This document shows, piece by piece, positions 5,905-7,888 of a stretch of DNA of 7,888 nucleotides. Below the pieces are notes generated by a model that was not told the DNA's origin, did no database searches, and saw nothing but the letters and a program-made list of their open reading frames with translations. Source of the DNA: Nitrososphaeraceae archaeon (GTDB lineage Archaea > Thermoproteota > Nitrososphaeria > Nitrososphaerales > Nitrososphaeraceae); contig JAICHH010000078.1 of the NCBI GenBank assembly GCA_025922715.1, positions 1 through 7,888 of the forward strand, written 5' to 3'. The first letter of the stretch is position 1; each line of letters opens with the position of its first letter. The translations under genes were made by a program, and so were the position numbers.

Positions 5905-7152
5905 CTAGGAGGATATCGCACAAGAATTCGGACCAGCCTCTAAATCTGCCATTTCTATTTCATCCTGTAGAAGCATTTTTTTGTTAATTGATATTATTGT
6001 TCTATAGTTCCCAGGTCTAGGTTGTACTGTGTCTACGATATAATCAATAAATTCGTCCTTAGTCATAGAAAGAAGTTTTACTCTTTTCTTTATTGTACCA
6101 AGTGTTTCTAATATTGGCACTGTATGTTTCAAAGCAATGGATGTTCCATTAAAATGTGCAGGAAGAACAATTGTATCATCTGGTAATTGAAGGATTTTTT
6201 TATGGTAAGTATTATATAACAATTCAGCGAATTTCTTGGTTTGGTCTCTTAAATCCGGTCTTCCTACACCATCAACAAATAATGTATCTCCGGTAAATAA
6301 ATAAGAATTTGTAGGATTTTTATCATTTACGTTATTGTTATTATTATTATAATTAGTGCTATACTCAAGAATAAAAGACATGCTACCATTCGTATGTCCT
6401 GGTGTATGAATAGCTCTTAGTGTAACTTTATCATCTATATCTATTTTATCTCCGTCTTTGACATACATTATATTCTTAAGTTCTGTTTTACTAGTTTCAT
6501 AATCTTCTAGAGAGCTACAATATATTCGGATTTGTTCCATATTTGTTTCTGTTGTTATAGTTTTGACTAGTTTTACAATTCCAGATACATGGTCTGCATG
6601 TTGATGAGTATCAAGTAATTGTGTTATTTGAAATTCATTATCTTGTGCAATTTTTAAAAAAGATTCATAAATTTCACGACTTGGATCTATAACTGTTGCT
6701 GTTTTATCTTCTTCTGACGATATAATATAACCCATGCATCCTTTTGATATTCTTCTAATTTGCCATATTTTAAATGGAGCTTCTTTCGGAACAGAAATCT
6801 CTGCAATATCGTAGACTTTATTCCATCCAGCCATTCCCCCTTTTACACTTTTTACATTATACCCTAATTGATGTAGTATCTTTGCAGCGATCATTGATCT
6901 ATTTCCGTGGGCACAAACCGTAACAATTTCCTTTTCTTTAGGAATTTCTTTTAACAAAGTAGGATCATTCATGAATAAACGATCAACAGGAATTAATTTA
7001 GGATTATCATATTTTTCATAAGATATTCTCCATGCCTCATACTCTTGAGGGGTTCGAACATCTAAAAGAAAAATATTTGCATTATCATCTATTTTCTTTT
7101 TCAATTCATCAGGATCTATTTCTTGATTGCCTTTTATGGCTTTGCTATACAT
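5905..7152 (-). CDS. Rhodanese-MBL fusion, persulfide dioxygenase-like
   Basis: A 415-residue cytoplasmic fusion. Residues 10-115 are a rhodanese domain (LLDVRTPQEYEAW) with the catalytic loop CAHGNRS at 80-86, Cys80 being the persulfide carrier. Residues 125-350 are a metallo-beta-lactamase fold of the ETHE1/persulfide dioxygenase type: THQHADH (182-188), HTPGHT (249-254), FTGDTLF (286-292), GVGRPDL (295-301) and PAH (331-333). Likely iron ligands by family analogy are His183, His253 and Asp289. The end (NYRTIISIN; MADLEAGPNSCA) also matches such fusions. The probable job is oxidising glutathione- or other low-molecular-weight persulfide to sulfite, with the rhodanese passing sulfane sulfur. 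The rhodanese comes first here, the reverse of CstB-type order. A loop around 265-283 is enlarged with a poly-Asn run. Ferredoxin or glyoxalase-II-like roles for the MBL part are less likely. Promoter: a weak TTTAAA about 37 nt upstream. Confidence 0.92.
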   Translation of the reverse strand: MYSKAIKGNQEIDPDELKKKIDDNANIFLLDVRTPQEYEAWRISYEKYDNPKLIPVDRLFMNDPTLLKEIPKEKEIVTVCAHGNRSMIAAKILHQLGYNVKSVKGGMAGWNKVYDIAEISVPKEAPFKIWQIRRISKGCMGYIISSEEDKTATVIDPSREIYESFLKIAQDNEFQITQLLDTHQHADHVSGIVKLVKTITTETNMEQIRIYCSSLEDYETSKTELKNIMYVKDGDKIDIDDKVTLRAIHTPGHTNGSMSFILEYSTNYNNNNNNVNDKNPTNSYLFTGDTLFVDGVGRPDLRDQTKKFAELLYNTYHKKILQLPDDTIVLPAHFNGTSIALKHTVPILETLGTIKKRVKLLSMTKDEFIDYIVDTVQPRPGNYRTIISINKKMLLQDEIEMADLEAGPNSCAISS

Positions 7153-7215
7153 ATTCTACCATATATAATTAATCATATTTGTAGGTTTAAATCTAATTAA
7201 ACAATATATTAATTA

Positions 7216-7308
7216 TTACAATTTAATACATTGTGTAGGATTTTCATATACCCAATTAGCTATTACACTATTCAGATAAAAATATACTAGAGTGGATATA
7301 GATGTCAG
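7216..7308 (-). CDS. Possible very small membrane protein, no ATG
   Basis: Unrecognised. A minus-strand frame open from a stop at 7320-7318 to TAA at 7218-7216 reads ILTSISTLVYFYLNSVIAN then WVYENPTQCIKL. It is hydrophobic first and polar with Trp, Pro and Cys later, which is unusual for chance translation. The only start-like codon is CTG at 7308 (30 residues). An ATG at 7316-7314 is followed at once by a stop in its own frame. It lies just behind the HExxH gene on the same strand. It may be a decayed gene or chance. Confidence 0.22.
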   Translation of the reverse strand: MTSISTLVYFYLNSVIANWVYENPTQCIKL

Positions 7309-7328
7309 GATTACATATTACTATATTC

Positions 7329-7721
7329 CTATCCTATATATGAAAGGTTTTTATCGTCAAATTTTTTGATTTGAGTAAAACTTGTTTCAAAGTTATTCTT
7401 GGATATCATTTGTATTTGCGGAAATGCACTTAGTGGATTATATGCAAATTTGGTTGTTGTATGATCTTTTCCAAACATATCAAAACATAATTTATAAGTC
7501 ATTTTTCTCACTTTATTTTCATCTATTATTCCTAAACTGTGTAAGTATTCATGAGCCAAAACTGCAAAAACATAAGAATTGTATTCCTCCTTCGATTTTG
7601 TATTTTTTATATGTTCTAATATATATCGGTTAGCAACTATGATATTTGAACCTAAAACATGATATGCTCCTAGACTACTTGGCATTCCTTGTAGAATTAA
7701 ATTTAATCCGGTTCTGTTCAT
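7329..7721 (-). CDS. Putative zinc metalloprotein with HExxHxxGxxD motif
   Basis: 130 residues from ATG 7721. Residues 57-67 read HEYLHSLGIID, the HExxHxxGxxD zinc-peptidase signature in which two histidines and an aspartate bind zinc and Glu58 is the base; snapalysin-type metzincins use the same third ligand. The following part (VRKMTYKLCFDMFGKDH) and the region before it (LNLILQGMPSSLGAYH, SNIIVANRYILEHI) look like a family I associate with thaumarchaea, though I cannot name it. The C-terminal 30 residues are polar and probably disordered. There is no signal peptide. The frame stays open and protein-like for 38 codons upstream of this ATG (7722-7835: VLEILNNKNTLNQLEDF, IFEFVKTCISTVFK) with no start codon at all, so the true protein is longer and its N-terminus is probably frameshifted. 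It may be a pseudogene or the product of a sequence error. Confidence 0.68.
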   Translation of the reverse strand: MNRTGLNLILQGMPSSLGAYHVLGSNIIVANRYILEHIKNTKSKEEYNSYVFAVLAHEYLHSLGIIDENKVRKMTYKLCFDMFGKDHTTTKFAYNPLSAFPQIQMISKNNFETSFTQIKKFDDKNLSYIG

Positions 7722-7888
7722 TTTAAAAACAGTAGATATACAAGTTTTTACAAATTCAAATATCTCTTTAAAATCTTCTAGTTGATTTAACGTATTTTTA
7801 TTGTTTAGTATTTCTAAAACTTTTTGGTTTATTTTTTATATCTCCTAGATATAATAGAGTCTTCGATTTAATAAATTTTTGTTATTGA

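Noticed and set aside
7382..7633. Plus-strand ORF of 83 residues
   Set aside because: Antisense to the HExxH gene, whose motif fixes the coding strand.

Overview
This is an AT-rich archaeal window, most probably from an ammonia-oxidising thaumarchaeon (Nitrososphaerales, perhaps Nitrosocosmicus-like). The assignment is an inference from family recognition and gene style: a bacterial/archaeal-type family X DNA polymerase, an ATP-binding-type UspA protein, a KGG/GsiB-repeat protein, a small Cys/His zinc-finger protein, a rhodanese-MBL sulfur protein and an HExxH protein of a kind I associate with thaumarchaea. TATA boxes also sit about 26-27 nt before some start codons, the geometry of leaderless archaeal transcripts. 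No rRNA, tRNA, CRISPR array, transposase or integrase was found.

Layout. 1-1098 (-): family X DNA polymerase, cut by the window edge just as its C-terminal PHP nuclease domain begins. 1099-1717: intergenic DNA with one weak small membrane-protein reading frame. 1718-2202 (-): a two-gene unit with a one-base stop/start overlap. Its first gene encodes a 54-residue charged protein and its second a secreted, sequon-rich protein built on an 11-residue period. A promoter at leaderless spacing lies in front and a poly-T terminator behind. 2431-3283: a run of decayed or start-less small genes: a zinc-finger gene (+) broken by TAA, a KGG-repeat gene (-) whose ATG is out of frame by one base, and an unrecognised Cys-containing relic (-). 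3475-3942 (-): UspA. 3970-4893 (-): four small unrecognised ORFs, one coiled-coil-like and one a single-span membrane protein. 5242-5810 (+): a class I methyltransferase pseudogene that has lost its SAM-binding motif I. 5905-7152 (-): an intact rhodanese-MBL fusion of the persulfide dioxygenase type. 7216-7308 (-): a weak small ORF. 7329-7721 (-): an HExxHxxGxxD putative metalloprotein whose true N-terminus appears to be missing or shifted.

Functionally, the intact recognised genes concern DNA repair (PolX), stress response (UspA) and sulfane-sulfur/persulfide handling (rhodanese-MBL). The most notable feature is the density of broken or start-less genes between about 2.4 and 5.8 kb, which looks like an eroding accessory region. 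Several very small ORFs also have only TTG, CTG or no standard start. I see no convincing evidence of a new multi-gene defence or mobile system. The best candidate for something undescribed is the coupled pair at 1718-2202.
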